Shown here piece after piece: positions 9,898 to 22,705 of a stretch of DNA of 64,000 bases. Numbering within the stretch: the stretch's first letter is position 1; each line of letters starts with the position of its first letter. A model generated the notes under the pieces. It saw only the letters and a program-made list of their open reading frames with translations, did no database searches and was not told the origin of the DNA. The position numbers and the translations under genes are program-made. The stretch covers positions 70,462,792 through 70,526,791 of the forward strand of contig CATQJL010000305.1 in NCBI GenBank assembly GCA_958299035.1, read 5' to 3'. Origin of the DNA: Cylicocyclus nassatus. Lineage: Eukaryota; Nematoda; Chromadorea; Rhabditida; Strongylidae.

Positions 9898-11398
9898 CTG
9901 AGGGGAAGGCTTTGTGACTGCCATTTTCTCAAGTGCCGTCCAGTAGAGGAGAAGCGCAAATCTCTATGCCTTCTCCCGTAAGAAAATTTAATGGTTAATT
10001 GTAAGTCAAGTTCTTTTTGCAAAGTTCTGAGGAAAGTTACAGTTATTGTAGAGGCAGTAGGCAGCAATTTCCAGCTGCCAACTGAGGGGAAGGCTTTGTG
10101 ACTGCCACCCCCTCAAGTGCCGTCCAGTAGAGGAGAAGCGCAAATCTCTATGCCTTCTCCCGCACGAAAATTTGATGGTTAATTGTAAGTCAAATTCTTT
10201 TTGCAAAGTTCTGAGGAAAGTTACAGTTATTGTAGAGGCGGTAGGCAGCACTTTCCAGCTGCCAACTGAGGGGAAGGCTTTATGACTGCCATCCCCTCAA
10301 GTGCCGTCCAGTAGAGGAGAAGCGCAAATCTCTATGCCTTCTCCCGCACGAAAATTTGATGGTTAATTGTAAGTCAAATTCTTTTTGCAAAGTTCTGAGG
10401 AAAGTTACAGTTATTGTAGAGGCGGTAGGCAGCACTTTCCAGCTGCCAACTGAGGGGAAGGCTTTATGACTGCCATCCCCTCAAGTGCCGTCCAGTAGAG
10501 GAGAAGCGCAAATCTCTATGCCTTCTCCCGCACGAAAATTTGATGGTTAATTGTAAGTCAAATTCTTTTTGCAAAGTTCTGAGGAAAGTTACAGTTATTG
10601 TAGAGGCGTAGGCAGCAATTTCCAGCTGCCAACTGAGGGGAAGGCTTTGTGACTGCCATTTTCTCAAGTGCCGTCCAGTAGAGGAGAAGCGCAAATCTCT
10701 ATGCCTTCTCCCGTACGAAAATTTAATGGTTAATTGTAAGTCAAGTTCTTTTTGCAAAGTTCTGAGGAAAGTTACAGTTATTGTAGAGGCAGTAGGCAGC
10801 AATTTCCAGCTGCCAACTGAGGGGAAGGCTTTGTGACTGCCACCCCCTCAAGTGCCGTCCAGTAGAGGAGAAGCGCAAATCTCTATGCCTTCTCCCGCAC
10901 GAAAATTTGATGGTTAATTGTAAGTCAAATTCTTTTTGCAAAGTTCTGAGGAAAGTTACAGTTATTGTAGAGGCGGTAGGCAGCACTTTCCAGCTGCCAA
11001 CTGAGGGGAAGGCTTTATGACTGCCATCCCCTCAAGTGCCGTCCAGTAGAGGAGAAGCGCAAATCTCTATGCCTTCTCCCGCACGAAAATTTGATGGTTA
11101 ATTGTAAGTCAAATTCTTTTTGCAAAGTTCTGAGGAAAGTTACAGTTATTGTAGAGGCGTAGGCAGCAATTTCCAGCTGCCAACTGAGGGGAAGGCTTTG
11201 TGACTGCCATTTTCTCAAGTGCCGTCCAGTAGAGGAGAAGCGCAAATCTCTATGCCTTCTCCCGTACGAAAATTTAATGGTTAATTGTAAGTCAAGTTCT
11301 TTTTGCAAAGTTCTGAGGAAAGTTACAGTTATTGTAGAGGCAGTAGGCAGCAATTTCCAGCTGCCAACTGAGGGGAAGGCTTTGTGACTGCCACCCCC
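9898..11398. repeat. Copy of 8060-9560 (shift 1838 bp, 10 monomers)
   Basis: The block 8060-9560 recurs 1838 bp later. The rare box CCCGTAAGAAAA near 8146 is shared with the one near 9976, which supports direct copying and not parallel drift. The copies part where the first switches to the GCCGTTCAGTAG / CCTACATG type near 9570 and the second continues the 551-bp trimer. Confidence 0.78.
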
Positions 11399-12709
11399 TC
11401 AAGTGCCGTCCAGTAGAGGAGAAGCGCAAATCTCTATGCCTTCTCCCGCACGAAAATTTGATGGTTAATTGTAAGTCAAATTCTTTTTGCAAAGTTCTGA
11501 GGAAAGTTACAGTTATTGTAGAGGCGGTAGGCAGCACTTTCCAGCTGCCAACTGAGGGGAAGGCTTTATGACTGCCATCCCCTCAAGTGCCGTCCAGTAG
11601 AGGAGAAGCGCAAATCTCTATGCCTTCTCCCGCACGAAAATTTGATGGTTAATTGTAAGTCAAATTCTTTTTGCAAAGTTCTGAGGAAAGTTACAGTTAT
11701 TGTAGAGGCGTAGGCAGCAATTTCCAGCTGCCAACTGAGGGGAAGGCTTTGTGACTGCCATTTTCTCAAGTGCCGTCCAGTAGAGGAGAAGCGCAAATCT
11801 CTATGCCTTCTCCCGTACGAAAATTTAATGGTTAATTGTAAGTCAAGTTCTTTTTGCAAAGTTCTGAGGAAAGTTACAGTTATTGTAGAGGCAGTAGGCA
11901 GCAATTTCCAGCTGCCAACTGAGGGGAAGGCTTTGTGACTGCCACCCCCTCAAGTGCCGTCCAGTAGAGGAGAAGCGCAAATCTCTATGCCTTCTCCCGC
12001 ACGAAAATTTGATGGTTAATTGTAAGTCAAATTCTTTTTGCAAAGTTCTGAGGAAAGTTACAGTTATTGTAGAGGCGTAGGCAGCAATTTCCAGCTGCCA
12101 ACTGAGGGGAAGGCTTTGTGACTGCCATTTTCTCAAGTGCCGTCCAGTAGAGGAGAAGCGCAAATCTCTATGCCTTCTCCCGTACGAAAATTTAATGGTT
12201 AATTGTAAGTCAAGTTCTTTTTGCAAAGTTCTGAGGAAAGTTACAGTTATTGTAGAGGCAGTAGGCAGCAATTTCCAGCTGCCAACTGGGGGGAAGGCTT
12301 TGTGACTGCCACCCCCTCAAGTGCCGTCCAGTAGAGGAGAAGCGCAAATCTCTATGCCTTCTCCCGCACGAAAATTTGATGGTTAATTGTAAGTCAAATT
12401 CTTTTTGCAAAGTTCTGAGGAAAGTTACAGTTATTGTAGAGGCGGTAGGCAGCACTTTCCAGCTGCCAACTGAGGGGAAGGCTTTATGACTGCCATCCCC
12501 TCAAGTGCCGTCCAGTAGAGGAGAAGCGCAAATCTCTATGCCTTCTCCCGCACGAAAATTTGATGGTTAATTGTAAGTCAAATTCTTTTTGCAAAGTTCT
12601 GAGGAAAGTTACAGTTATTGTAGAGGCGGTAGGCAGCACTTTCCAGCTGCCAACTGAGGGGAAGGCTTTATGACTGCCATCCCCTCAAGTGCCGTCCAGT
12701 AGAGGAGAA

Positions 12710-14539
12710 GCGCAAATCTCTATGCCTTCTCCCGCACGAAAATTTGATGGTTAATTGTAAGTCAAATTCTTTTTGCAAAGTTCTGAGGAAAGTTACAGTT
12801 ATTGTAGAGGCGTAGGCAGCACTTTCCAGCTGCCAACTGAGGGGAAGGCTTTGTGACTGCCATCCCCTCAAGTGCCGTCCAGTAGAGGAGAAGCGCAAAC
12901 CTTTATGCCTTCTCCTACGTGAAGATTTGATGGTTAATTGTAAGGCAAATTTTTTTTGCAAAGTCCTGAGGAAAGTTATAGTTATTGTAGAGACGGTAGG
13001 CAGCAGTTTCCAGCTGCCAACTGTGGGGAAGGCTTTGTGACTGCCATCCCCTCAGGTGCCGATCCAGTAGAGGAGAAGCGCAAACCTCTATGCCTTCTCC
13101 TACATGAAGATTTTATGGTTAATTGTAAGCCAAATTTTTTTGCAAGTCCTGAGGAAAGTTACAGTTATTGTAGAGACGGCAGACAGCAGTTTCCAGCTGC
13201 CAACTAAGGGGAAGGCTTTGTGACTGCCATCCCCTCAAGTGCCGTCCAGTAGAGGAGAAGCGCAAACCTCTATGCCTTCTCCTACATGAAGATTTTATGG
13301 TTAATTGTAAGCCAAATTTTTTTGCAAGTCCTGAGGAAAGTTACAGTTATTGTAAAGACGGCAGACAGCAGTTTCCAGCTGCCAACTAAGGGGAAGGCTT
13401 TGTGACTGCCATCCCCTCAAGTGCCGTCCAGTAGAGGAGAAGCGCAAACCTCTATGTCTTCTCCCAAATGAAGATTTAATGGTAAATTGTAAGTCAAATT
13501 CTTTTTCAAAGTCCTGAGGAAAGTCACAGTTATTGTAGAGGCAGTAGGCAGCAATTTCCAGCTGCCAACTGAGGGGAAGGCTTTGTGACTGCCACCCCCT
13601 TAAATGCCGTTCAGTAGAGGAGAAGCGCAAATCTCTATGCCTTCTCCCGCACGAAAATTTGATGGTTAATTGTAAGTCAAATTCTTTTGGCAAAGTTCTG
13701 AGGAAAGTTACAGTTATTGTAGAGGCGTAGGCAGCACTTTCCAGCTGCCAACTGAGGGGAAGGCTTTGTGACTGCCATCCCCTCAAGTGCCGTCCAGTAG
13801 AGGAGAAGCGCAAACCTTTATGCCTTCTCCTACGTGAAGATTTGATGGTTAATTGTAAGGCAAATTTTTTTTGCAAAGTCCTGAGGAAAGTTATAGTTAT
13901 TGTAGAGACGGTAGGCAGCAGTTTCCAGCTGCCAACTGTGGGGAAGGCTTTGTGACTGCCATCCCCTCAGGTGCCGATCCAGTAGAGGAGAAGCGCAAAC
14001 CTCTATGCCTTCTCCTACATGAAGATTTTATGGTTAATTGTAAGCCAAATTTTTTTGCAAGTCCTGAGGAAAGTTACAGTTATTGTAGAGACGGCAGACA
14101 GCAGTTTCCAGCTGCCAACTAAGGGGAAGGCTTTGTGACTGCCATCCCCTCAAGTGCCGTCCAGTAGAGGAGAAGCGCAAACCTCTATGCCTTCTCCTAC
14201 ATGAAGATTTTATGGTTAATTGTAAGCCAAATTTTTTTGCAAGTCCTGAGGAAAGTTACAGTTATTGTAGAGACGGCAGACAGCAGTTTCCAGCTGCCAA
14301 CTAAGGGGAAGGCTTTGTGACTGCCATCCCCTCAAGTGCCGTCCAGTAGAGGAGAAGCGCAAACCTCTATGTCTTCTCCCAAATGAAGATTTAATGGTAA
14401 ATTGTAAGTCAAATTCTTTTTCAAAGTCCTGAGGAAAGTCACAGTTATTGTAGAGGCAGTAGGCAGCAATTTCCAGCTGCCAACTGAGGGGAAGGCTTTG
14501 TGACTGCCACCCCCTTAAATGCCGTTCAGTAGAGGAGAA
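12710..14539. repeat. Region D: two tandem 915-bp pentamer units
   Basis: Units at about 12710-13624 and 13625-14539 are near-identical at a 915-bp shift. Both contain the unusual box CCTACGTGAAG (near 12913 and 13828) and the same order of five monomers, one with GCCAAATTTTTTTGCAAG. Private differences include TTCTTTTGGCAAAG near 13683 and TTGTAAAGACGG near 13352. Several monomers are exactly 183 bp, so one frame stays open across them. Confidence 0.82.
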
Positions 14540-15504
14540 GCGCAAACCTTTATGCCTTCTCCTACATGAAGATTTGATGGTTAATTGTAAGGCAAATTTT
14601 TTTGCAAGTCCTGAGGAAAGTTACAGTTATTGTAGAGACGGTAGGCAGCAGTTTCCAGCTGCAAACTGAGGGGAAGGCTTTGTGACTGCCATCCCCTCAG
14701 GTGCCGGTCCAGTAGAGGAGAAGCGCAAACCTCTATGCCTTCTCCCAAATGAAGATTTAATGGTAAATTGTAAGTCAAATTCTTTTTCAAAGTCCTGAGG
14801 AAAGTCACAGTTATTGTAGAGACGGTAGGCAGCAGTTTCCAGCTGCCAACTGAGGGGAATGCTCTATGACTGCCATCCCCTCAAATGCCGTTCAGTAGAG
14901 GAGAAGCGCAAACCTTTATGCCTTCTCCTACATGAAGATTTGATGGTTAATTGTAAGGCAAATTTTTTTTGCAAAGTCCTGAGGAAAGTTATAGTTATTG
15001 TAGAGACGGTAGGCAGCAGTTTCCAGCTGCCAACTGTGGGGAAGGCTTTGTGACTGCCATCCCCTCAGGTGCCGATCCAGTAGAGGAGAAGCGCAAACCT
15101 CTATGCCTTCTCCTACATGAAGATTTTATGGTTAATTGTAAGCCAAATTTTTTTGCAAGTCCTGAGGAAAGTTACAGTTATTGTAGAGACGGCAGACAGC
15201 AGTTTCCAGCTGCCAACTAAGGGGAAGGCTTTGTGACTGCCATCCCCTCAAGTGCCGTCCAGTAGAGGAGAAGCGCAAACCTCTATGCCTTCTCCTACAT
15301 GAAGATTTTATGGTTAATTGTAAGCCAAATTTTTTTGCAAGTCCTGAGGAAAGTTACAGTTATTGTAGAGACGGCAGACAGCAGTTTCCAGCTGCCAACT
15401 AAGGGGAAGGCTTTGTGACTGCCATCCCCTCAAGTGCCGTCCAGTAGAGGAGAAGCGCAAACCTCTATGTCTTCTCCCAAATGAAGATTTAATGGTAAAT
15501 TGTA
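14540..15504. repeat. Mixed CCTACATG / CCCAAATG monomers ending in a chimeric unit
   Basis: About five monomers of the CCTACATGAAGA and CCCAAATGAAGA types, including one with GGGAATGCTCTATGAC near 14857. The last unit is chimeric: it starts as CCCAAATGAAGATTTAATGG with the TAAATTG form and continues as GTCAAGTTCTTTTTGC, the CCCGTACG-associated sequence. The switch falls between about 15490 and 15515 and marks the left edge of the next large copy. Confidence 0.75.
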
Positions 15505-18290
15505 AGTCAAGTTCTTTTTGCAAAGTTCTGAGGAAAGTTACAGTTATTGTAGAGGCAGTAGGCAGCAATTTCCAGCTGCCAACTGAGGGGAAGGCTTTGT
15601 GACTGCCACCCCCTCAAGTGCCGTCCAGTAGAGGAGAAGCGCAAATCTCTATGCCTTCTCCCGCACGAAAATTTGATGGTTAATTGTAAGTCAAATTCTT
15701 TTTGCAAAGTTCTGAGGAAAGTTACAGTTATTGTAGAGGCGGTAGGCAGCACTTTCCAGCTGCCAACTGAGGGGAAGGCTTTATGACTGCCATCCCCTCA
15801 AGTGCCGTCCAGTAGAGGAGAAGCGCAAATCTCTATGCCTTCTCCCGCACGAAAATTTGATGGTTAATTGTAAGTCAAATTCTTTTTGCAAAGTTCTGAG
15901 GAAAGTTACAGTTATTGTAGAGGCGTAGGCAGCAATTTCCAGCTGCCAACTGAGGGGAAGGCTTTGTGACTGCCATTTTCTCAAGTGCCGTCCAGTAGAG
16001 GAGAAGCGCAAATCTCTATGCCTTCTCCCGTACGAAAATTTAATGGTTAATTGTAAGTCAAGTTCTTTTTGCAAAGTTCTGAGGAAAGTTACAGTTATTG
16101 TAGAGGCAGTAGGCAGCAATTTCCAGCTGCCAACTGAGGGGAAGGCTTTGTGACTGCCACCCCCTCAAGTGCCGTCCAGTAGAGGAGAAGCGCAAATCTC
16201 TATGCCTTCTCCCGCACGAAAATTTGATGGTTAATTGTAAGTCAAATTCTTTTTGCAAAGTTCTGAGGAAAGTTACAGTTATTTTAGAGGCGTAGGCAGC
16301 AATTTCCAGCTGCCAACTGAGGGGAAGGCTTTGTGACTGCCATTTTCTCAAGTGCCGTCCAGTAGAGGAGAAGCGCAAATCTCTATGCCTTCTCCCGTAC
16401 GAAAATTTAATGGTTAATTGTAAGTCAAGTTCTTTTTGCAAAGTTCTGAGGAAAGTTACAGTTATTGTAGAGGCAGTAGGCAGCAATTTCCAGCTGCCAA
16501 CTGAGGGGAAGGCTTTGTGACTGCCACCCCCTCAAGTGCCGTCCAGTAGAGGAGAAGCGCAAATCTCTATGCCTTCTCCCGCACGAAAATTTGATGGTTA
16601 ATTGTAAGTCAAATTCTTTTTGCAAAGTTCTGAGGAAAGTTACAGTTATTGTAGAGGCGGTAGGCAGCACTTTCCAGCTGCCAACTGAGGGGAAGGCTTT
16701 ATGACTGCCATCCCCTCAAGTGCCGTCCAGTAGAGGAGAAGCGCAAATCTCTATGCCTTCTCCCGCACGAAAATTTGATGGTTAATTGTAAGTCAAATTC
16801 TTTTTGCAAAGTTCTGAGGAAAGTTACAGTTATTGTAGAGGCGGTAGGCAGCACTTTCCAGCTGCCAACTGAGGGGAAGGCTTTATGACTGCCATCCCCT
16901 CAAGTGCCGTCCAGTAGAGGAGAAGCGCAAATCTCTATGCCTTCTCCCGCACGAAAATTTGATGGTTAATTGTAAGTCAAATTCTTTTTGCAAAGTTCTG
17001 AGGAAAGTTACAGTTATTGTAGAGGCGTAGGCAGCACTTTCCAGCTGCCAACTGAGGGGAAGGCTTTGTGACTGCCATCCCCTCAAGTGCCGTCCAGTAG
17101 AGGAGAAGCGCAAACCTTTATGCCTTCTCCTACGTGAAGATTTGATGGTTAATTGTAAGGCAAATTTTTTTTGCAAAGTCCTGAGGAAAGTTATAGTTAT
17201 TGTAGAGACGGTAGGCAGCAGTTTCCAGCTGCCAACTGTGGGGAAGGCTTTGTGACTGCCATCCCCTCAGGTGCCGATCCAGTAGAGGAGAAGCGCAAAC
17301 CTCTATGCCTTCTCCTACATGAAGATTTTATGGTTAATTGTAAGCCAAATTTTTTTGCAAGTCCTGAGGAAAGTTACAGTTATTGTAGAGACGGCAGACA
17401 GCAGTTTCCAGCTGCCAACTAAGGGGAAGGCTTTGTGACTGCCATCCCCTCAAGTGCCGTCCAGTAGAGGAGAAGCGCAAACCTCTATGCCTTCTCCTAC
17501 ATGAAGATTTTATGGTTAATTGTAAGCCAAATTTTTTTGCAAGTCCTGAGGAAAGTTACAGTTATTGTAGAGACGGCAGACAGCAGTTTCCAGCTGCCAA
17601 CTAAGGGGAAGGCTTTGTGACTGCCATCCCCTCAAGTGCCGTCCAGTAGAGGAGAAGCGCAAACCTCTATGTCTTCTCCCAAATGAAGATTTAATGGTAA
17701 ATTGTAAGTCAAATTCTTTTTCAAAGTCCTGAGGAAAGTCACAGTTATTGTAGAGGCAGTAGGCAGCAATTTCCAGCTGCCAACTGAGGGGAAGGCTTTG
17801 TGACTGCCACCCCCTTAAATGCCGTTCAGTAGAGGAGAAGCGCAAACCTTTATGCCTTCTCCTACATGAAGATTTGATGGTTAATTGTAAGGCAAATTTT
17901 TTTGCAAGTCCTGAGGAAAGTTACAGTTATTGTAGAGACGGTAGGCAGCAGTTTCCAGCTGCAAACTGAGGGGAAGGCTTTGTGACTGCCATCCCCTCAG
18001 GTGCCGGTCCAGTAGAGGAGAAGCGCAAACCTCTATGCCTTCTCCCAAATGAAGATTTAATGGTAAATTGTAAGTCAAATTCTTTTTCAAAGTCCTGAGG
18101 AAAGTCACAGTTATTGTAGAGACGGTAGGCAGCAGTTTCCAGCTGCCAACTGAGGGGAATGCTCTATGACTGCCATCCCCTCAAATGCCGTTCAGTAGAG
18201 GAGAAGCGCAAACCTTTATGCCTTCTCCTACATGAAGATTTGATGGTTAATTGTAAGGCAAATTTTTTTTGCAAAGTCCTGAGGAAAGTT
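15505..18290. repeat. Region E: second copy of 11290-14990 lacking one pentamer
   Basis: From 15505 to about 17845 the array repeats 11290-13630 at a shift of 4215 bp, including the CCTACGTG box (near 17128). From there to about 18290 it repeats 14540-14990 at a shift of 3300 bp. The difference between the shifts, 915 bp, equals one region-D pentamer, so this copy has one pentamer and the upstream block has two. The match ends where TATAGTTATTG is replaced by TATACTTATTG near 18292. A private change, ATTTTAGAGG, occurs at 16281-16290. Confidence 0.8.
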
Positions 18291-20917
18291 ATACTTATTG
18301 TAGAGGCAGTAGGCAGCAATTTCCAGCTGCCAACTAAGGGGAAGGCTTTGTGACTGCCATTTTCTCAAGTGCCGTCCAGTAGAGGAGAAGCGCAAATCTC
18401 TATGCCTTCTCCCGTACGAAAATTTAATGGTTAATTGTAAGTCAAGTTCTTTTTGCAAAGTTCTGAGGAAAGTTACAGTTATTGTAGAGGCGGTAGGCAG
18501 CACTTTCCAGCTGCCAACTGAGGGGAAGGCTTTATGACTGCCATCCCCTCAAGTGCCGTCCAGTAGAGGAGAAGCGCAAATCTCTATGCCTTCTCCCGCA
18601 CGAAAATTTGATGGTTAATTGTAAGTCAAATTCTTTTTGCAAAGTTCTGAGGAAAGTTACAGTTATTGTAGAGGCGGTAGGCAGCACTTTCCAGCTGCCA
18701 ACTGAGGGGAAGGCTTTATGACTGCCATCCCCTCAAGTGCCGTCCAGTAGAGGAGAAGCGCAAATCTCTATGCCTTCTCCCGCACGAAAATTTGATGGTT
18801 AATTGTAAGTCAAATTCTTTTTGCAAAGTTCTGAGGAAAGTTACAGTTATTGTAGAGGCGTAGGCAGCACTTTCCAGCTGCCAACTGAGGGGAAGGCTTT
18901 GTGACTGCCATCCCCTCAAGTGCCGTCCAGTAGAGGAGAAGCGCAAACTTCTATGCCTTCTCCCAAATGAAGATTTAATGGTAAATTGTAAGTCAAATTC
19001 TTTTTCAAAGCCCTGAGGAAAGTTATAGTTATTGTAGAGACGATAGGCAGCAGTTTCCAGCTGCCAACTGTGGGGAAGGCTTTGTGACTGCCATCCCCTC
19101 AGGTGCCGATCCAGTAGAGGAGAAGCGCAAACCTCTATGCCTTCTCCTACATGAAGATTTTATGGTTAATTGTAAGCCAAATTTTTTTGCAAGTCCTGAG
19201 GAAAGTTACAGTTATTGTAGAGACGGCAGACAGCAGTTTCCAGCTGCCAACTAAGGGGAAGGCTTTGTGACTGCCATCCCCTCAAGTGCCGTCCAGTAGA
19301 GGAGAAGCGCAAACCTCTATGCCTTCTCCCAAATGAAGATTTAATGGTAAATTGTAAGTCAAATTCTTTTTCAAAGTCCTGAGGAAAGTCACAGTTATTG
19401 TAGAGGCAGTAGGCAGCAATTTCCAGCTGCCAACTGAGGGGAAGGCTTTGTGACTGTCACCCCCTCAAATGCCGTTCAGTAGAGGAGAAGCGCAAACCTT
19501 TATGCCTTCTCCTACATGAAGATTTGATGGTTAATTGTAAGGCAAATTTTTTTGCAAGTCCTGAGGAAAGTTACAGTTATTATAGAGACGGTAGGCAGCA
19601 GTTTCCAGCTGCAAACTGAGGGGAAGGCTTTGTGACTGCCATCCCCTCAGGTGCCGGTCCAGTAGAGGAGAAGCGCAAACCTCTATGCCTTCTCCCAAAT
19701 GAAGATTTAATGGTAAATTGTAAGTCAAATTCTTTTTCAAAGTCCTGAGGAAAGTCACAGTTATTGTAGAGACGGTAGGCAGCAGTTTCCAGCTGCCAAC
19801 TGAGGGGAATGCTCTATGACTGCCATCCCCTCAAATGCCGTTCAGTAGAGGAGAAGCGCAAACCTTTATGCCTTCTCCTACATGAAGATTTGATGGTTAA
19901 TTGTAAGGCAAATTTTTTTTGCAAAGTCCTGAGGAAAGTTATAGTTATTGTAGAGACGGTAGGCAGCAGTTTCCAGGTGCCAACTGTGGGGAAGGCTTTG
20001 TGACTGCCATCCCCTCAAATGCCGTTCAGTAGAGGAGAAGCGCAAACCTTTATGCCTTCTCCTACATGAAGATTTGATGGTTAATTGTAAGGCAAATTTT
20101 TTTTGCAAAGTCCTGAGGAAAGTTATACTTATTGTAGAGGCAGTAGGCAGCAATTTCCAGCTGCCAACTGAGGGGAAGGCTTTGTGACTGCCATTTTCTC
20201 AAGTGCCGTCCAGTAGAGGAGAAGCGCAAATCTCTATGCCTTCTCCCGTACGAAAATTTAATGGTTAATTGTAAGTCAAGTTCTTTTTGCAAAGTTCTGA
20301 GGAAAGTTACAGTTATTGTAGAGGCAGTAGGCAGCAATTTCCAGCTGCCAACTGAGGGGAAGGCTTTGTGACTGCCACCCCCTCAAGTGCCGTCCAGTAG
20401 AGGAGAAGCGCAAATCTCTATGCCTTCTCCCGCACGAAAATTTGATGGTTAATTGTAAGTCAAATTCTTTTTGCAAAGTTCTGAGGAAAGTTACAGTTAT
20501 TGTAGAGACGGCAGGCAGCAGTTTCCAGCTGCCAACTAAGGGGAAGGCTTTGTGACTGCCATTTTCTCAAATGCCGTCCAGTAGAGGAGAAGCGCAAATC
20601 TCTATGCCTTCTCCCGCACGAAAATTTAATGGTTAATTGTAAGTCAAATTCTTTTTGCAAAGTCCTGAGGAAAGTTACAGTTATTGTAGAGACGGTAGGC
20701 AGCAGTTTCCAGCTGCAAACTGAGGGGAAGGCTTTGTGACTGCCATTTTCTCAAGTGCCGTCCAGTAGAGGAGAAGCGCAAACCTCTATGTCTTCTCCCA
20801 AATGAAGATTTTATGGTTAATTGTAAGCCAAATTTTTTTGCAAGTCCTGAGGAAAGTTACAGTTATTGTAGAGAAGGCAGACAGCAGTTTCCAGCTGCCA
20901 ACTAAGGGGAAGGCTTT

Positions 20918-21270
20918 GTGACTGCCATCCCCTCAGGTGCCGATCCAGTAGAGGAGAAGCGCAAACCTCTATGCCTTCTCCTACATGAAGATTTTATGGT
21001 TAATTGTAAGCCAAATTTTTTTGCAAGTCCTGAGGAAAGTTATAGTTATTGTAGAGACGGTAGGCAGCAGTTTCCAGCTGCCAACTGTGGGAAAGGCTTT
21101 GTGACTGCCATCCCCTCAGGTGCCGATCCAGTAGAGGAGAAGCGCAAACCTCTATGCCTTCTCCTACATGAAGATTTTATGGTTAATTGTAAGCCAAATT
21201 TTTTTGCAAGTCCTGAGGAAAGTTACAGTTATTGTAGAGAAGGCAGACAGCAGTTTCCAGCTGCCAACTA
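20918..21270. repeat. Long-range copy of 7710-8062
   Basis: Two monomers match 7710-8062 at a shift of 13208 bp, with the same TGCCGATCC, CCTACATGAAGATTTTATGG and GAGAAGGCAGACAGCAG markers in order. I notice one difference, GTGGGAAAGG near 21090 versus GTGGGGAAGG. The flanks differ on both sides, so a short segment was shared across the array. Confidence 0.75.
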
Positions 21271-21346
21271 AGGGGAAGGCTTTGTGACTGCCATCCCCTC
21301 AAGTGCCGTCCAGTAGAGGAGAAGCGCAAACCTCTATGTCTTCTCC

Positions 21347-22705
21347 CAAATGAAGATTTAATGGTAAATTGTAAGTCAAATTCTTTTTCAAAGTCCTGAG
21401 GAAAGTCACAGTTATTGTAGAGGCAGTAGGCAGCAATTTCCAGCTGCCAACTGAGGGGAAGGCTTTGTGACTGCCACCCCCTCAAATGCCGTTCAGTAGA
21501 GGAGAAGCGCAAACCTTTATGCCTTCTCCTACATGAAGATTTGATGGTTAATTGTAAGGCAAATTTTTTTGCAAGTCCTGAGGAAAGTTACAGTTATTGT
21601 AGAGACGGTAGGCAGCAGTTTCCAGCTGCAAACTGAGGGGAAGGCTTTGTGACTGCCATCCCCTCAGGTGCCGGTCCAGTAGAGGAGAAGCGCAAACCTC
21701 TATGCCTTCTCCCAAATGAAGATTTAATGGTAAATTGTAAGTCAAATTCTTTTTCAAAGTCCTGAGGAAAGTCACAGTTATTGTAGAGACGGTAGGCAGC
21801 AGTTTCCAGCTGCCAACTGAGGGGAATGCTCTATGACTGCCATCCCCTCAAATGCCGTTCAGTAGAGGAGAAGCGCAAACCTTTATGCCTTCTCCTACAT
21901 GAAGATTTGATGGTTAATTGTAAGGCAAATTTTTTTTGCAAAGTCCTGAGGAAAGTTATAGTTATTGTAGAGACGGTAGGCAGCAGTTTCCAGCTGCCAA
22001 CTGTGGGGAAGGCTTTGTGACTGCCATCCCCTCAAATGCCGTTCAGTAGAGGAGAAGCGCAAACCTTTATGCCTTCTCCTACATGAAGATTTGATGGTTA
22101 ATTGTAAGGCAAATTTTTTTTGCAAAGTCCTGAGGAAAGTTATAGTTATTGTAGAGACGGTAGGCAGCAGTTTCCAGGTGCCAACTGTGGGGAAGGCTTT
22201 GTGACTGCCATCCCCTCAAATGCCGTTCAGTAGAGGAGAAGCGCAAACCTTTATGCCTTCTCCTACATGAAGATTTGATGGTTAATTGTAAGGCAAATTT
22301 TTTTTGCAAAGTCCTGAGGAAAGTTATACTTATTGTAGAGGCAGTAGGCAGCAATTTCCAGCTGCCAACTGAGGGGAAGGCTTTGTGACTGCCATTTTCT
22401 CAAGTGCCGTCCAGTAGAGGAGAAGCGCAAATCTCTATGCCTTCTCCCGTACGAAAATTTAATGGTTAATTGTAAGTCAAGTTCTTTTTGCAAAGTTCTG
22501 AGGAAAGTTACAGTTATTGTAGAGGCAGTAGGCAGCAATTTCCAGCTGCCAACTGAGGGGAAGGCTTTGTGACTGCCACCCCCTCAAGTGCCGTCCAGTA
22601 GAGGAGAAGCGCAAATCTCTATGCCTTCTCCCGCACGAAAATTTGATGGTTAATTGTAAGTCAAATTCTTTTTGCAAAGTTCTGAGGAAAGTTACAGTTA
22701 TTGTA
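21347..22705. repeat. Copy of 19330-20505 with one extra monomer
   Basis: The left part matches at a shift of 2017 bp and the right part at 2201 bp. The 184-bp difference is one added monomer of the CCTACATG type at about 21.9-22.1 kb. The rare CAGGTG core at 19974 is shared at 22175. The copies part on the right where 20505 continues GACGGCAGGCAGCAG and 22705 continues GGCGGTAGGCAGCAC. Confidence 0.76.

Larger units (their letters stand above)
8063..12710. repeat. Region C: 551-bp trimeric higher-order repeat
   Basis: Three monomers alternate: one beginning CCACCCCCTCAAG with GGCGGTAGGCAGCAC; one beginning CCATCCCCTCAAG with the shorter GGCGTAGGCAGCAA (183 bp); and one beginning CCATTTTCTCAAG with CCCGTACGAAAA, GTCAAGTTC and GGCAGTAGGCAGCAA. 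Their sum, 184+183+184, gives the 551-bp period. The first type starts near 9000, 9551, 10839, 11390 and 11941 at 551-bp steps. The series is broken by an extra monomer near 8450, by a foreign pair at 9.57-9.9 kb, and by a dimer step (367 bp) from about 11941 to 12308. Confidence 0.86.
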
